DNA of 64,000 bases from Astropecten irregularis (Eukaryota; Echinodermata; Asteroidea; Paxillosida; Astropectinidae), in contig OZ020248.1 of NCBI GenBank assembly GCA_963971285.1, forward strand, positions 25,409,764 to 25,473,763, given 5' to 3'. Numbering within the stretch: position 1 is the first letter of the stretch; every line of letters begins with the position of its first letter. The notes beneath the pieces were generated by a model. That model worked only from the letters and a program-made list of their open reading frames with translations. It was not told where the DNA came from and did no database searches. This document shows positions 1 to 10,380 of this stretch, piece by piece. The position numbers and the translations under genes are program-made.

Positions 1-1550
1 GGGTCCAAGGGAATTTAAAGCAAAGGGGGAAAGGGGAAACATGAGAAAAAAGGGGGTCCAAGGGAGGTTAAAGCAAAGGGGAAAAGGGGGAAACATGAGA
101 AAAAAGGGGGTCCAAGGGAATTTAAAGCAAAGGGGAAAAGGGGAAACATGAGAAAAAAGGGGGTCCAAGGGGGGTTAAAGCAAAGGGGAAAAGGGGGAAA
201 CATGAGAAAAAAGGGGGTCCAAGGGAATTTAAAGCAAAGGGGAAAAGGGGAAACATGAGAAAAAAGGGGGTCCAAGGGAGGTTAAAGCAAAGGGGAAAAA
301 GGGGAACATGAGAAAAAGGGGATCCAAGGGTGTTAAAGCAAAGGGGAAAAGGGGGAACATGAGAAAAAAGGGGGTCCAAGGGAGGTTAAAGCAAAGGGGG
401 AAAGGGGGAACATGAGAAAAAGGGTCCAAGGGAGGTTAAAGCAAAGGGGAAAAGGGGAACATGAGAAAAAAGGGGTCCAAGGGAATTTAAAGCAAAGGGG
501 AAAAGGGGAACATGAGGAAAAAGGGGGTCCAAGGGAGGTTAAAGCAAAGAAGAAAAGGGGGAACATGAGAAAAAGGGGGTCCAAGGGAGGTTAAAGCAAA
601 GGGGTCCAAGGGAGGTTAAAGCAAAGGGGAAAAGGGGGAACATGAGAAAAAAGGGGGTCCAAGGGAATTTAAAGCAAGGGGAAAAGGGGAAACATGAGAA
701 AAAAGGGTCCAAGGGAATTTAAAGCAAAGGGGAAAAGGGGAAACATGAGGAAAAAGGGGGTCCAAGGGAGGTTTAAGCAAAGGGGGGAAAGGCGGAACAT
801 GAGAAAAAAGGGGTCCAAGGGAGGTTAAAGCAAAGGGGAAAAGGGGGAACATGAGAAAAAAGGGGGTCCAAGGGAGGTTAAAGCAAAGGGGAAAAGGGGG
901 AAACATGAGAAAAAGGGGGTCCAAGGGAGGTTAAAGCAAAGGGGGAAAAGGTGGAACTTGAGAAAAAAGGGGGTCCAAGGGATGTTAAAGCAAAGGGAAA
1001 AAGGGGGAACATGAGAAAAAAGGGGGTCCAAGGGAATTTAAAGCAAGGGGAAAAGGGGAAACATGAGAAAAAAGGGTCCAAGGGAATTTAAAGCAAAGGG
1101 GAAAAGGGGAAACATGAGGAAAAAGGGGGTCCAAGGGAGGTTTAAGCAAAGGGGGGAAAGGCGGAACATGAGAAAAAAGGGGTCCAAGGGAGGTTAAAGC
1201 AAAGGGGAAAAGGGGGAACATGAGAAAAAAGGGGGTCCAAGGGAGGTTAAAGCAAAGGGGAAAAGGGGGAAACATGAGAAAAAGGGGGTCCAAGGGAGGT
1301 TAAAGCAAAGGGGGAAAAGGTGGAACTTGAGAAAAAAGGGGGTCCAAGGGATGTTAAAGCAAAGGGAAAAAGGGGGAACATGAGAAAAAAGGGGGTCCAA
1401 GGGAGGTTAAAGCAAAGGGGAAAAGGGGGAACTTGAGAAAAAAGGGGTTCCAAGGGAGGTTAAAGCAAAGGGGAAAAGGGGGAACATGAGAAAAAGGGGG
1501 TCCAAGGGAGGTTAAAGCAAAGGGGAATTGGGGGAACATGAGAAAAAGGG
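1..1550. repeat. 53-bp purine-rich minisatellite with higher-order period
   Basis: About 29 tandem copies of a roughly 53-bp unit whose plus strand is almost all A and G, with the landmarks GGGTCCAAGGGA, TTTAAAGCAAAGGGG and ACATGAGAAAAAAG in that order. The variants differ mainly in homopurine run length and in AATTTAAA versus GGTTAAAG. The block near 650-1018 is repeated almost exactly 369 bp downstream (7 units), which is a higher-order repeat. The array starts at the window edge, so its full length is unknown. Long open frames on the minus strand come only from the repeat and are not genes. Strand asymmetry of this kind can form triplex or quadruplex DNA; that is inference. Confidence 0.95.
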
Positions 1551-2110
1551 GGTTGTTGATTGGGGCTGGGGGAGGGGCAGTAGAATTGATTATGATTTTT
1601 ACAATGGATACATTCAAATATTGGTAAGTAAGATGTCAATTTGCCTATCTCTCTCAAATGCATACTGAATATTGTTTGTTTGCATGCATTTAACACGACG
1701 GTTATACGTAGAATTGCGTGGCTATTACATGTACATCAACAGCAAATTCGTTCTGAAAACTCCTCAGTAGCGATATCAAAATGAACCGTAATATTTTGCT
1801 GTTATAAGAATGGAATGGTAATCAAAACAAAACACAGATATTGAATTTATATTGAACTGCTTTAATTATAAGATCAATGATGGGTATTATTGTATTCAAT
1901 TCAATTTGATATCTCTATAGGAATATCTCTCATTGATTTACGTCGATTTCTTCTGCAATTGTAATCACTGTTTAATCTCTTTTAGGAGTTTTAAGAGGAA
2001 TTTTGAAATGGAATATAAAGAGAAAACAATTCACGATAATTTAAAATCCATCCCAGTAACGAGTATGCGAATGGAATGATCACAGATTCGTTTTATAGTG
2101 AGAGGAAAAT
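1551..2110. other. Non-coding DNA, probably intron of the PAN-like gene
   Basis: AT-rich sequence between the minisatellite and the splice donor of the PAN-like exon. I see no exon, promoter or element with recognisable ends. Since the donor at 2111-2116 opens leftwards, this interval and the minisatellite most likely lie inside the first intron of that minus-strand gene. Confidence 0.5.
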
Positions 2111-2116
2111 GCTTAC

Positions 2117-2495
2117 CTTCAGCCACGGGCTCGTGGTACTTCTCATCGAAGTACTGGCAGCCAATTTTGAGTAGTAGGTCAGTCATGCTGGAGAAGACCG
2201 CTGCGTTCAGCTCACAGCGCTTATCTTCTAGGCAAAAATGGAATGATTTGCAGGCATCTTCCTGCAGACACATCCCGGCACACGTCAGATAGGAGCCGGC
2301 GGTGCCATTGCGATACGCACTTCCATTTCCACGATAGATATGATCTGACTTTGGGCCGCGGTAAAATTTGTGGGTGTAACCCAGTCGCATTTGCTGCTGT
2401 CTTGCCACAGGTTGACAAGACGGGATGTCTAAGTCGGCGGCAGCAATAGAGGTGATGATTTTAAAAAGAGCAACGAGAAAATGGATGTATTCCAT
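2117..2495 (-). CDS. First coding exon of a secreted PAN/apple-like protein (partial gene)
   Basis: ATG at 2495 opens a 126-codon exon. It starts with a hydrophobic segment, MEYIHFLVALFKIITSIAAA, that fits a cleavable signal peptide. It is followed by a cysteine-rich stretch containing TCAGMCLQEDACKSFHFC and then RCEL and a late Cys (IGCQYF). The order C-x3-C-x5-C-x2-F-x2-C then C-x-L resembles PAN/apple modules, which bind proteins or sugars outside the cell. The reading frame ends at the donor GAAG|GTAAGC (2111-2116), leaving phase 1, as is usual for extracellular modules. The remaining exons would lie left of the window beyond the minisatellite. The open frame continues a little past the donor, but the donor is strong. 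The family call is moderate; the exon call is good. Confidence 0.72.
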
Positions 2496-2699
2496 TTTCA
2501 GAAAGGTTTAAATTTTCTTGGAGTTTTCTACCAAGGAAAGTAAAGGCGGTATAGTTAAACAAAATTTGAAACTTCGAACGTCCGTACGCAGCAGAGTCTT
2601 TCAACAACCGTTTATTTCAACTCGCACCAACCACTGGAAACAAGATTCACCTTACGTCTGGTCATAAACGTAACCGCGCCCTACCTGTTTCGCGGCACA

Positions 2700-2780
2700 C
2701 GTAGGCATCAACCAATCAGAATAATCCAGGTATCAATCCACTCCCTTGTGCAATAAATAGCTTCATGACGTCACATCATG
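2700..2780 (-). promoter_or_regulatory. Promoter-like region of the PAN-like gene
   Basis: Reading on the minus strand towards the ATG at 2495, there is a perfect palindromic CRE (TGACGTCA, 2766-2773) and then an AT-rich TATA-like word (CTATTTATTG, about 2751-2760). An inverted CCAAT motif lies at about 2711-2716. CRE to ATG is about 270 bp, which would leave a short 5' UTR. Function is inferred from motif order only. Confidence 0.4.
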
Positions 2781-2811
2781 ATCGGGAATTTCCATGAAAA
2801 TCGAAATCGAA

Positions 2812-3079
2812 AAAGGAAGATACAATAACAGTCGTTTGTGAAAATTTCAGTTCCAAACAGTGCCCACTTTTTGAAGAAAAAAAAAAAAATGAAAAACGGC
2901 CACAGTATTTCTTAAGTCTTTTCTCTTTCTATTTTTGATCTTTAAAAGATCGTTGTAGATCGTTTTGATATCAACCGCCGTAAATTGAACTGCATCGAGA
3001 ATATTTTTAAAGGTAGTATCATACTTTGGTAAGAAACCAAAACTTTTCACTTTTTCGATCTTTTTAAAAGACACTTAAT
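2812..3079. mobile_element. Rearranged fragment of the TTAA element family
   Basis: Contains the family body words GTGCCCACTTTTTGA, CACAGTATTTCTTAAGTC and TTTTGATCTTTAAAAGATC. A terminal word TTTAAAGGTAGTATCATAC is out of its normal order, so the copy is truncated and scrambled. No coding content. Confidence 0.6.
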
Positions 3080-3231
3080 CTTGATTTCCTTGAAAAATCC
3101 AGCGTCTGATGAACAAATATTTCCCATGGTGACAGTTTGCACTGTTTACGAACTGTTGAATCCATTTTCTGTCTCAAACTCAACAATAATTTTAATAATA
3201 TTAAAAATTTCCATTTCATTTCTTCCAATAG

Positions 3232-3414
3232 TACTAATGACTACTGGCCACGTGGAGGGCGCGATGGGGTCATGTTACTTCGGTCCACCACCTCCGTCTG
3301 GTCCTGGTAACACTAACCCATATCACTGGATGAAACAAGCCGCAGACCAAATACGAAAGAATTGTCCAAGAAAAATTCAGACACAAGCAACTGTACCACC
3401 TCACTCTCATGCTG
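3232..3414 (+). CDS. Orphan internal exon of an unrecognised plus-strand gene
   Basis: Acceptor TTTCTTCCAATAG and donor GCTG|GTAAGT enclose 183 nt that are open in one frame with phase 1 at both ends. The encoded segment contains GSCYFGPPPPSGPGNTNPYH, then WMKQAADQIRKNC and ends PPHSHAG. It has two cysteines and a Gly/Pro-rich turn region. I do not recognise the family. The phase 1-1 exon and Cys content fit an extracellular protein. No other convincing plus-strand exon of the same gene was found, apart from a possible 31-nt micro-exon at 5516-5546. The exon could be real, a duplicated relic, or chance. Confidence 0.4.
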
Positions 3415-3427
3415 GTAAGTCCCTGCT

Positions 3428-3794
3428 TTAAAGGTACAATTCATGATTGGTATAAGTCATAGAACAGCACTCACACTTTGTCTGATGCAATGTGTGCATG
3501 AAGTAATAAACCTGTGAAGATTTTAGCTCAATCGGACATCTGAGTCAAAAGAATAACAGCGAAAACCCGACTCAATTTTTCTTATAAAACATAAAGAATG
3601 ATTTTGATCTTATCCCGAGATAAAAACTGTTTTCGGTGTTTGATTTAACTAATTTCTGGATAAATACAGCATTTTAGGCGAAGATATTTTAACATCATGT
3701 TTCTACCGGCACCACCTTCATACCCTGAAAGTTATATGTGAATCTATGAAAAATTCTGTTTGGGCATGTTACCAATCCTGTACTGTACCTTTAA
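3428..3794. mobile_element. TTAA-flanked inverted-repeat element, 367 bp (subfamily 2)
   Basis: Begins TTAAAGGTACAATTCATGAT and ends with the near inverse (ATCCTGTACTGTACCTTTAA), so the TTAA target word lies at both ends. There is no coding capacity. The body shares TAATTTCTGGATAAATACA and CACCTTCATACCCT with the subfamily-1 copies elsewhere in the window. TTAA targets are typical of piggyBac-type transposition; calling it a piggyBac-like MITE is inference. Confidence 0.75.
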
Positions 3795-4508
3795 GAAAAA
3801 TACACTATTAACTTAATGTAACATTCCCGACTATATGCTGTTTGAAATGTATTGCAAGTGACAGAAAAAAAGGGTGGAGGGTGTTTTTCAGACTTACACA
3901 GCAGTCAAAGAGCGTAAACGAATATCATATGTAATACTGACAAATTAATAGGTAGTAGGAAAAGGAGAAAAAAACCCACAAAAGATAACGTTTTTCCCTT
4001 AGATGCTAGTGTTTGTGTAATGCAGCTCTAGCCAGAAGCTTCGAATGGGGTGGGGGCGTGGCGATTTTCTCATTTGGGGGAGGGGGCTTACTCCACTGTA
4101 ATTACACACCTCGCAAACGGCACTACACGGTTTTAAATCATCTACGGCGTAAAGTAGATAGTGGATATGTCAAGCCTTAATTACCACGTAACGATTGACC
4201 GTAAATATCCCTTGACCGTAAACCAACGCATTGTGATGCAGTACTTGAAAATAGAATCAAACAAACAAAAATTAAATCGATGGGGTTGAACGTCGATGGA
4301 AAACTAAGAGTACCATTTTAGGAAATCAATTCCGAATGAAGGTCACAATTTCTTTTCGTCACCGTGCGTCACGTATACTGAAGCACACGTGCAACGTTTT
4401 TGGATAAACCCGAGGTGGCTCCGTTTGGATTCGCAAAAGATAATACAATTCAAATACAAAATAAAAAAATATTATAATTATTGTATTATATAAATTATTC
4501 ATATATAA
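3795..4508. other. Intergenic DNA, no gene seen
   Basis: AT-rich sequence with a G-rich stretch near 4048-4090 (GGGGTGGGGGCGTGG). No exon, complete transposon or strong regulatory cluster could be supported here. Confidence 0.4.
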
Positions 4509-4589
4509 ATGTCTACAGTTTCCGTTAGGGTAATTTTATCATATTTTCCTGTTTGTCAAAGATTCATGAATGAAAATATTGAGGACGAT

Positions 4590-5216
4590 ACAAAAACAGT
4601 CATCTGTGAACTTTTCAGTCCCATACGGTGCCCACTTTTTGAGGAAACAGTGAAAAACGCCCACATTTTAAACAATCTTTTCACCGTTATTTTTTATCTT
4701 AAAAAGATCAAAATTGTTTTTGGTAGGTGGTTTTATTTTTTTCTGGAAAACAATATAGCATTTATGGCAGAAACATTTTAACGGTATGTTTCTACCATCA
4801 CCATCGTTATACCCTGCAAGTTATATGGTATATGATATACCAAAGTATAATTATATACCTTTAAAATGTTCAGTACAGGATTGGTAAAATACCAACACAG
4901 TTCACATATTTGCGTATAACTTTTAGGATACGAAGATGGTGCTGGTAGAAGCATTCCGTTAAAAAATATTTTCGCAAGAAAAGCTGTAATTATCCAGAAA
5001 TTAGTCAAACAAAGACCGAAAACAGTTTTGATCTCGGGGTAAGATCAAAACCATTCTTCATGTTTTATAAGAAAAATTGAATCGAGTTCTCGCTATTTTC
5101 TCGTGACTCAGATGTCCGATTGAGCTCAAATTTTCACAGGTTAATCACTTCATGTACATATTTGATCAGACAAATGCTGTCCTGTGACCTTTACCAATCA
5201 TGTATTATACCTTTAA
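4590..5216. mobile_element. Two abutting TTAA elements
   Basis: A 5'-incomplete subfamily-1 copy runs to about 4864 and ends CCAAAGTATAATTATATACC followed by TTTAA. It is directly joined to an inverted subfamily-2 copy (TTAAAATGTTCAGTACAGGA at 4861 to ATTATACCTTTAA at 5216). They share the TTAA between them, which suggests one element inserted at the end of the other. Confidence 0.65.
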
Positions 5217-6333
5217 TCCAGAACCAATCAAACACTTTTACTGGCGGAAACTAGAAAATAAGCGATGCGTATAAAGGTTTGATTCTGGTTTCTCTTATTT
5301 CTTTCCTCTTATGGTATAATCAAAATTATTTTTCTAAATTGCATAATAGGGAGACAGGTTAGCATCTGAAAGTTAACATTTGGGAGACACCGGTCAATAG
5401 GGAGACATTTTGTTGTCTCCCCAAAAATATTTCTACATCTTAAAGACATATTTTGACTGTCCATATTTTGATAGAAGACAGAGAATGCTCTCAAATGAAC
5501 ATATTTCAATTTCAGGTTCATTGGTTTGGAGGATGTTTAGAAAAAGGTAAGTAAAGTCGTGTGCACGTCCCTATGGGGATGTCTCCCTAAGTACCCATTA
5601 TGTTATTATTATTATTTATTTCTGGTTATGAAACCAAGGATTGTTCAAAAGCACCTAGGCACTGTAGCTCGAAAGCCTGATGAAACCTGTTATGGAAAGA
5701 TTATCATAGAAGAAGGTACAGTTTTTATAGGTGGGAGGAAAACCCCAGAGTAATATTCTGGGTAAAACCCAGTGGAATATTTTAAGGGAACTTTATTTCC
5801 AATACTGATTCCAAAACTAACCTTATCAGTATCGCGCCAAGGGTCTTGCGTTACCGTCATTTTAATGAATCGATGAAAAATAAACAAAATAAATAGACCT
5901 CCAATATTGCAAACGTTTCCACGCAATAAGCACGATCACCACAAAACGATTGACCGTAACAATCTCGACGAGCTAGAAGTCACTTGACCGTTAACCGATG
6001 CCATATAGAATTGTGCTACAGTTGAAAACCAGGCAAAAAATTAAATCAATGCTTTAAAAAAAAAAAATTGAAATTTTTCTAAGGGATCCTGGAGGTCACA
6101 ATTGCACATGCATCATTGCGTACCATTAAAATTAGCACACGCATAGCGTTACATGTAAGACCGACGATGGCTGTACGTTTAAATTCGTCAAAAGGTTGAA
6201 TTTTGGTTGATTTTTTAAAGATTTAGATTTTTAAATTCAAATCTCTTCTAGTTTGACACTGCCGATGACGTCATGATGGCGTAAATGTTCGCGGCACATC
6301 TACACTATGGACTTAATTTGGACCAAGTTTGAT
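5217..6333. other. Intergenic DNA with a possible micro-exon
   Basis: Mostly unremarkable AT-rich DNA. At 5516-5546 a 31-nt segment sits between a good acceptor (ATATTTCAATTTCAG) and a consensus donor (AAAAAG|GTAAGTAAAG). Joined to the exon ending at 3414 (phase 1), it would read through without a stop and end in phase 2. This may be chance. Nothing else is supported. Confidence 0.25.
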
Positions 6334-6670
6334 TTAAAGGTAGTGTCATACAACAGAAACGTTCACAGATTTACGTATAACTTACAGGGTATGAAGATGG
6401 TGGTAGTAGAAACATACCGTTAAAAGGTTTCTACCTGGAATTGTGTATTTATCCAGAAATTAGTAAAACAACGACCGATCTTTTAAAAGATCAAAAATAA
6501 AAGAGAAAAGACTTAAGAAATACTGTGGCCGTTTTTCACTGTTTTCTCAAAAAGTGGGCACCGTATGGGACTGAAATTTTCACAGATGATTGTTACTATA
6601 TCTGTCTTGATATTTTTCCCCATGAATCTGTATTTCTTTGATAAAAAACAAAGTATGATATTACCTTTAA
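6334..6670. mobile_element. TTAA element, subfamily 1
   Basis: Starts TTAAAGGTAGTGTCATACAA and ends AAAGTATGATATTACCTTTAA. It contains the family words AAAAAGTGGGCACCGTATGG and GACTTAAGAAATACTGTGGC. Non-coding. Confidence 0.75.
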
Positions 6671-7156
6671 AGGTTCAGTACAGGATTGGTAATATAATAA
6701 TAATAATAATAATCAGTTCTTCGAACGCATAATACCATTACATAGTCTCTATGGGTATATACATAATTATTGTGGAATTTGACAAAAATATACCCAAACA
6801 GAAAACTTCACAGATTTTACGTCGGCCTATATAACCTTCAGGGTATGAAGATGGTACTGGTAAAATCAAACTGTATAAAATATTTCCGCCTGAAATGATG
6901 TCCAGAAATTAAATAAACCGTGAAGACCGAAAACAGTTTTGATCTCGTGGTGAGATCAAAACCTTTCCTTTATGTTTTTTAAGGAAAAATTTAGTTTAGT
7001 TTTCGCTAAACTTGTCTTTGCTATTTTCTCGTGACTCAGATGTCCGATCGAGCTCAAAATTTATTTCCACAGGTTTATTATTCCATGTACATGTTTGATT
7101 GGACAATGTATGGGTGTTATTCTGTGACCTTTAACAATCATGTATTACACCTTTAA
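6667..7156. mobile_element. TTAA element, subfamily 2, abutting the previous copy
   Basis: Runs from TTAAAGGTTCAGTACAGGAT to ATGTATTACACCTTTAA and shares the TTAA at 6667-6670 with its left neighbour. It contains a short ATA microsatellite near 6690-6710, which explains its larger size (490 bp). Confidence 0.7.
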
Positions 7157-7544
7157 GGTCATCTTTTTAAATGTGACAAAAGTTTGTGTACGACTTGAAA
7201 CGAAGAAGAGGAGGAGGAAGAAGAAGAAAAACTAAAGTCAGAATAACGAAAAGACTCTTCTGCTCACGCTGGGAAAAAAGCCTTATTACAGCCAATACAT
7301 GTACATGTCAATTACAAACTAAAAATGGGATCTCTGTCGAGTTGGTCACATCTAGACTGTAGCTGTGATGTTTATTGATCCGGCTCGTCGTGGCTGCATC
7401 GCGGCAGCAAGGACGTGGCATTTTGTTCTGATTGCTGACAGCGGGAAAGTCAATGATTCAGCTCTAAACAACCCCTGATAGATAGTAACTGTAAACATGT
7501 AATCATCAAAAGATATTTGAAATAAAAGTAGCAAGTTGGAGGCA

Positions 7545-8100
7545 ACACACCTGGGCAACACGACTTTGGGCCCTGTGTACACTAGCAACATTTGGCCAAC
7601 ATGTTACCGAGATGTTGCTGCGACATGTTACCCTACTCGTTTTGCTCTGTGTACACTGACAACATTTTCAGCAACAACGTACCTGGGCAACATGTTACCG
7701 AGATTGCTACCGAAAATGTTGACAGTGTACACCCTGATTTATGGCATTACAGTAATCCGATCCGAGCACACGGTTTTGAATGGCGCCCTCTATTGATTAA
7801 AACAAGAAACTGTGATGGTGTTTATCGATCTAAATGCACTACAACTCCGGCTCGGTACGTGCTGCGCGATTAATTCCTGAAAGGAACACGGAGTCAGAAG
7901 AATATTCGACATGGACAACATGTCCCGGATTTCCCCACAGGTCTTTTGCTCATGATTAGCTTTCCAGCTTCCCAGATTTCAATAAAAGATGATTGGCAGT
8001 GTACAAAATAATATACTGACACCACCGCAGTTTCTTGCTTTAATCAAAAGAGGGCGCCATTCAAAACCGTGTGCTCGAATTACTGCGCATGCCGTCATTG
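7545..8100. mobile_element. Composite of inverted-repeat elements
   Basis: 7550-7730 has words such as ACACCTGGGCAACACGACTT, CTGTGTACACTAGCAACATT and CAACATGTTACCGAGATG. These recur at 31160-31385, where a similar element is bounded by inverted GTGTACACTGTCAAC-type ends. Adjacent to it, 7752-7820 (GAGCACACGGTTTTGAATGG then CGCCCTCT) is inverted at 8025-8095, giving arms of about 70 bp around a spacer of about 205 bp. No coding potential. Confidence 0.55.
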
Positions 8101-8531
8101 GTTTTGGTGCAAAATTCAAGAACGCGCGATGTGCGCTCTTTTGAATGCAGAGGAATTTTCTGCCGAGATTCACAATTCAGGTTTTGTAGTGGGATTACTC
8201 AGGGTTTATTTATCAATCAGAATAGCACTGCATTTCAGCCAGTGAGCGGGTGGACAGTAGGCTTAGGCAGTATACGTTGAACTCCCGTGGAATGTATGGA
8301 CTCTTCCGTTTGCCCGTGGATAAGCCATACATCTGGACTTAACATGCAGACGTACTGGAAGCAAGCATATATATATATAGGTAGGTTTGTAGATTATGAA
8401 CATAAATTAAGGCAGCGTACATGATTTGCAAGGCCTCCAAAAACTATTATTGAGTTTGAGACAAAAAAAGGACTCAACAATTCGTAAACAGTGCAAACAG
8501 TCACCATGGGAAATCTTGGTTCATCAGATCA

Positions 8532-8900
8532 TAGTCGATTTGTGGCCAGATTAGGATGCCTGTCTTTATGATGGGATTTCTCCCCTTTTCAAGAATCGGG
8601 ATAAAGTCCAGCAGTGCTTCCAGGAAAAAAGAGGACCGTTGAATAAAGGTATTTATTATCGTTACCAAAATAATACAATGTGTTCACGACTATCCTGTTG
8701 AACTATGTTTTGTGCGAAGTACTCCTTTTATACAGTAAGTAGGCCTACATGTACTAAGTAGTCAATGAGATTGTTTGCTCAACTCTCGTGTGCGGCGGCC
8801 CTCAAAGTGTGGACTGGCTGCTCTTGAAATAATCATAATTATATCACTAACTCGACTTCTTCAATTTCAGGGAGATCACAGAATAGAAACAATAGTGCCT
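8532..8900 (+). pseudogene. Decayed MADF-like fragment, copy A
   Basis: Parallel to the MADF-like exon at 34478, but it begins inside it. Recognisable DNA words are TTTGTGGCCAGATTAGGATG, GATTTCTCCCCTTTTCAAG and the region of CTTCCAGGAAAAAAGAGG. The reading frame is broken by point changes and a stop. The homologous 3' piece after the acceptor TCTTCAATTTCAG (about 8856-8870) is also altered. It is interpretable only through comparison with copy B. Confidence 0.4.
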
Positions 8901-10380
8901 ACGATTTTGCATGATTATTAATTGGATCGGCCACCCTGTTCGATGTTAAATCATTCTTTGCCAAGACACTTTTATATCTCATGATGGAAATTAACACTTG
9001 AGGCCTATTACGAACAAAATAATCACCCGTTTTGAATCGAAGTTCATTTTGTGCTTTTTATTTCTCGATTAAGTTGCGTGGTTGTGACAAAATTATTTAA
9101 CAAGGTCATTGATTGATTTAGGATTTTTAGAATTTACATAATATGGGTCAGGTGTTTTTAATGGTGTTTTCAAAAACAGCACTTCAATAACGCTGTAATC
9201 AAGCCCTATATTTCACCAAACTAAGATTAATCTCAAGACGAGTTGCAAATCATGACATCACACTAATTTGCATAGCAATTAAGATTGATTCATATTTTAA
9301 GAGTAGTCTGTCGTGAAATCGACTCTAGACCTGTTTGTTGTTTTAGTCGTGTCTGTGTTTTGCTTGTGTATGGAATAGCAAGCCGTACTGCTGATTTCAC
9401 GAAACACAAAGATTAATTTTAAAGTGAATCAATTTTAATTGATAATTTAAATTTTACTCATCTTAAGGTTAATCTCAGTGCTAGGGGGAGTGAACTCCAG
9501 CACAGTTCCACGAACTGTCTCAGTCAAATGCTTAGAGTTAGGAGGGCCTGACGCGTTTCGATCCTAGCAGGATCTTTCTCAAAGGCTAGTCACTCAGTTT
9601 TTTCGTCATTGCCATTTACCATGTTGAAGACTGCTTAGTTCTTGTTAGAGTTGAGTCTTCACCTATTTTGGTTCAATGCTCATTTTATTGGACGTTTCGT
9701 CCATTCAGCCAGCGTGAATTACTTTGTGGCAATTTTCCAGGCTTTTAGTTCACAACAATAACAACGGTATTAATGCAGTTCAAATTAATAATCGGGTTCT
9801 TTCCGAAACATTGACCCAATGAGTATGGGAACTCTGTTTAGCCCAGGATCGTAGCTGTAAATTACACCGAGACTATGATTTACTGTCACCAACACGGCAG
9901 CTCTGAGATCTGAAAAGTCTTGCTGCCTGAAAGTAGGCTTATACCTGTGCTTACACAATTTAGAGGGCTCCTATAAGCAGCTGTACTGTAGTTGTAAGTT
10001 GTAACATTACTGTATAACCCCACGCTTAACGGCTTGTAATAATGGGCTCATAGGTCATTATTAAAGCAAGCTAACACAGTAAATCGTAGTCTTTGAAATT
10101 AAGTTGGTTCCTAATGATATCTGCCAATCATCATAATACCAATTCTGAACAGAGCAATTATGCTTATTATTATTTATATAAATATGAAATAATCATATGA
10201 GACATTCCTAACAAAGAAATTGATTGTTCCATTTTCATCCCCATGTATTATAATAGAACCATCAACCTGCATGCTGTGTTGAAGTATAATTATGTTAATG
10301 TAAACATTAGTTATGAGGCTTACTCAAAATGTGTCTCCAAATACAATGTTAGGAATGTCTCATACGAGCGGCCAAGCAAA
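8900..10380. other. Duplicated non-coding DNA
   Basis: Matches 34900-36420 closely throughout. It includes a minus-strand motif near 9547-9580 (GATCCTGCTAGGATCGAAAC) of a kind often seen near the ends of Penelope-like elements. No exon is supported. Confidence 0.45.

Noticed and set aside
15-1617. Several open frames of 60-102 codons on the minus strand, rich in MDPLFSHVPPFPLCF-type repeats
   Set aside because: They are direct translations of the 53-bp minisatellite and break wherever unit length varies; no start context or splice evidence.
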